DNA from: a virus | Length of the DNA: 35,853 nt | IMG/VR virus record: IMGVR_UViG_3300001846_000178 | Span: 1-35,853 of that record | Strand: one strand, 5' to 3' | Part shown: piece after piece, positions 34,031-35,853 of the stretch | Layout of the letters: every line of letters starts with the position of its first letter | Numbering within the stretch: the stretch's first letter is position 1 | Notes under the pieces: model-generated | What the model saw: only the letters and a program-made list of their open reading frames with translations | Database searches by the model: none | Told to the model about the DNA's origin: nothing | Position numbers and translations under genes: made by a program

Positions 34031-35246
34031 ACTTAACAATAATAATTTCCATGACGGACTAATTTTCAAATTATTAAAACTGTATGACCTAAACTACGCT
34101 GACAGTAAAAGTTATATACACTGGTGTGACATACAAGGCGATCCAGAACAAAATGATTTTTACTTGGGACGTATATCTGACAATTTAGATAGTCAAACTA
34201 TTAGCGATGCACAAAGCGGTAAAGCTAAAATAGTTTTTGCTACATGGCAAGAAAGTATAGGGCCTAGTATTGAGCCATATCAACTATGTGATCATTATTT
34301 TGATGTAGACTTGTTATTAGAACAGTTCTGTGATGACAATAATATTCCTTATGAAAATGTTGTATGGGTTAGTGGTGACTTAACTACAGAAGCAAGACAA
34401 AAAAGCAAAGTAATTAAAAGCTATAGCTATACTTGTTATGGTCACGACATAATGGAACAATATAATAATCTCAAAGATAAAGGACTATGGGATATTATTC
34501 CATATAAGGAAAGAAACTTTAATAAAAAGTTTTTATGTTTACAAAGATGGATGAAGCCAGGAAGAGTATACTGGAGTTATCTTATGCATTTGAATGACAC
34601 AATTCGTAAAGGACATGTTAGTATACCTAATCGTATGGCAACATTTAGTTTTAGTGAGAAAGTTAAACAGTTTATTAATAATTTAACAAATCATCCAGAA
34701 CGCTATACTAACGAAAATATTAGTAAAGAAAAAATTAAAAAAATATATACATTGCTAAGTGATTTGAATTACGATGTTCCTTTAATATTAGATGTGCCAG
34801 ATGCAAACGACAACTGGTGTGCTGGTGAAGATACAACTCTAAGCAGTGTTCCTTATTATAATACAAGCATGTTTAGTGTAATTACGGAAACACAGATAGA
34901 AGGTCCAGGTGTGTTTATAAGTGAAGCAGCATTTAGACCTTTTATATATCAACACCCTGCTATATGGATAGGACAACAATACACAGTTAAGTATTTAAAA
35001 GCAATGGGATTCAAAACTTGGGACTGGCTATTAGACGAGAACTACGACAATATTCCTAGTATGTTTAATAGACTGGAATATGCCCACGCAAGTTTACAGC
35101 AATTGTGTATTAAAAATGTAGATAAAGAGATTTTATATAAAATACAGGATCAATTAGACTATAATTTAGATTGGATGAGTACAGGATTTTATAATTATCA
35201 AAAACAAAAATTGGATAATATCCTAAAAGATATATTATATAAATAA
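34023..35246 (+). CDS. Probable GT-B-like glycosyltransferase (hypothetical)
   Basis: A 407-residue protein. The distinctive part is about residues 281-355: S-M-F-S-V-I-T-E-T, then F-I-S-E-A-A-F-R-P-F, H-P-A-I-W-I-G, L-K-A-M-G-F-K-T-W and D-E-N-Y-D-N-I. I know this order from phage and marine bacterial proteins that look like the donor-binding half of GT-B enzymes ('vvTEt...ftEKt.kPi...PfI..G...L...GF.TF...~DEsYD'). Here the Lys of the usual E-K is Ala, so activity is uncertain. The start ATG is 8 bases inside the radical SAM 3 gene (ATGATTGA). The stop is part of a perfect late promoter motif at 35238. Confidence 0.55.
   Translation: MIELNNNNFHDGLIFKLLKLYDLNYADSKSYIHWCDIQGDPEQNDFYLGRISDNLDSQTISDAQSGKAKIVFATWQESIGPSIEPYQLCDHYFDVDLLLEQFCDDNNIPYENVVWVSGDLTTEARQKSKVIKSYSYTCYGHDIMEQYNNLKDKGLWDIIPYKERNFNKKFLCLQRWMKPGRVYWSYLMHLNDTIRKGHVSIPNRMATFSFSEKVKQFINNLTNHPERYTNENISKEKIKKIYTLLSDLNYDVPLILDVPDANDNWCAGEDTTLSSVPYYNTSMFSVITETQIEGPGVFISEAAFRPFIYQHPAIWIGQQYTVKYLKAMGFKTWDWLLDENYDNIPSMFNRLEYAHASLQQLCIKNVDKEILYKIQDQLDYNLDWMSTGFYNYQKQKLDNILKDILYK
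35238..35245 (+). promoter_or_regulatory. Candidate late promoter overlapping the stop codon before the epimerase gene
   Basis: TATAAATA is an exact late-promoter match made by the codons TAT AAA TAA. It lies 23 bases upstream of the epimerase ATG, and initiation near 35251 would leave a leader of about 18 bases with GGA at 35260-35262. Exact copies also occur inside genes at 24118 and 28792, so chance is a real possibility. Confidence 0.4.
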
Positions 35247-35268
35247 CATAGTACTTAATGGATATGAA

Positions 35269-35853
35269 ATGATTTTATTAACAGGTGCAAATGGATTTAT
35301 TGGAAGCCATTTAGCTAAAAAACTAAAATGTATTACTGTAGATAAAGAAAATTGCCAATATAATGGCGACTTAAATGATATTAATTTTGTTAATTCACTA
35401 CCAGATGTGGACACAGTAATACACTTAGCAGCTTTTAATAGTACAAAAAACTTTTATAGTACACCTTTTAGTGTAATAGATAGTATTATTACTCCTACAA
35501 TGAACTTATTAAAGCGTTATCCTAATGCACACTTTGTATATGCAGGCAGTAGCGAGGAGTATGCTGGTACAATTAATATGGGATGGGCAAAGCCTCCTAC
35601 ACCAGAAGATGTTCCTCTTAGTATTGAGGATATTACAAACCCTCGTTGGTGTTATGCAAGTGGCAAGATTGCAATGGAGAGTGCAGTAATAAGTCACAGC
35701 ATACAATCAGGTAACACATATACTATATTAAGGTTCCATAATATCTACGGACCAGGACAACAAAATCATTTTATTCCTGAATTTATAGACAGAGTATTGC
35801 ATGGACAATATATATTATATGGATATGATAACACTCGTAGCTTCTGTCACATA
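35269..35853 (+). CDS. NAD-dependent sugar epimerase/dehydratase (extended SDR), C-terminus outside window
   Basis: Nucleotide-sugar epimerase or dehydratase of the extended SDR family; 195 codons are in the window and the frame is open at the edge. The NAD-binding motif is G6-A-N-G9-F-I-G12, D25 at the end of strand 2 favours NAD, and the catalytic Y129-x-x-x-K133 is present (WCYASGK) with S/T in V-Y-A-G-S-S-E-E-Y. R-F-H-N-I-Y-G-P-G follows, as in GalE/RfbB-like enzymes. It probably supplies a sugar nucleotide for the glycosyltransferases upstream. The start is the ATG at 35269; an ATG at 35264 is stopped after two codons. The exact reaction cannot be told without the C-terminal half. Confidence 0.88.
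   Translation, partial: MILLTGANGFIGSHLAKKLKCITVDKENCQYNGDLNDINFVNSLPDVDTVIHLAAFNSTKNFYSTPFSVIDSIITPTMNLLKRYPNAHFVYAGSSEEYAGTINMGWAKPPTPEDVPLSIEDITNPRWCYASGKIAMESAVISHSIQSGNTYTILRFHNIYGPGQQNHFIPEFIDRVLHGQYILYGYDNTRSFCHI

Overview
The window is a stretch of a T4-like contractile-tailed phage (myovirus) genome. It is densely packed and AT-rich (about one third G+C by eye). The gene set (gp47, gp55, gp53, gp5, gp25, gp6, very long virion proteins, DxD glycosyltransferase-like proteins and radical SAM proteins) looks like the marine T4-like phages of cyanobacteria or SAR11 bacteria. That host assignment is inference. No gene-free stretch exceeds 300 bases; the longest is 89 bases (2602-2690). I saw no tRNA, CRISPR array, insertion sequence or convincing factor-independent terminator.

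Region 1 (1-2601, minus strand) holds three genes read leftward from a sigma70-type promoter at 2623-2651: the late sigma factor gp55, a 292-residue protein I do not recognise, and the recombination nuclease gp47, which is cut by the window edge. Region 2 (2602-2690) is a divergent control node. The sigma70-type promoter for gp55 lies beside a perfect T4 late promoter (TATAAATA) that faces the virion genes and sits inside an 8+8 inverted repeat.

Region 3 (2691-12244, plus strand) is the baseplate operon: a nucleotidyltransferase, a tail-tube/baseplate junction protein, gp53, a probable hub protein, the gp5 spike without its lysozyme domain, a separate lysozyme-fold protein whose catalytic Glu is not evident, an HNH nuclease, gp25 and gp6. 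Most junctions are 1-4 base overlaps or gaps of a few bases. Region 4 (12247-25978) holds one 3676-residue virion protein with tandem beta-rich repeats, then three smaller virion or fibre-like proteins.

Region 5 (26041 to the end) begins at a near-consensus sigma70-type promoter (25988-26016). It is a tightly coupled accessory operon of a small conserved protein, two related GT-A-like proteins, an unknown protein, another DxD glycosyltransferase-like protein, three consecutive radical SAM proteins with cysteine-rich N-terminal (twitch-like) domains, a probable GT-B-like protein and an NAD-dependent epimerase cut by the window edge. The simplest reading is that Region 5 makes or installs an unusual sugar or other modification on the host surface, on the neighbouring fibres or on another phage component. 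The radical SAM trio inside a glycosyltransferase operon is the part most likely to be an undescribed system.
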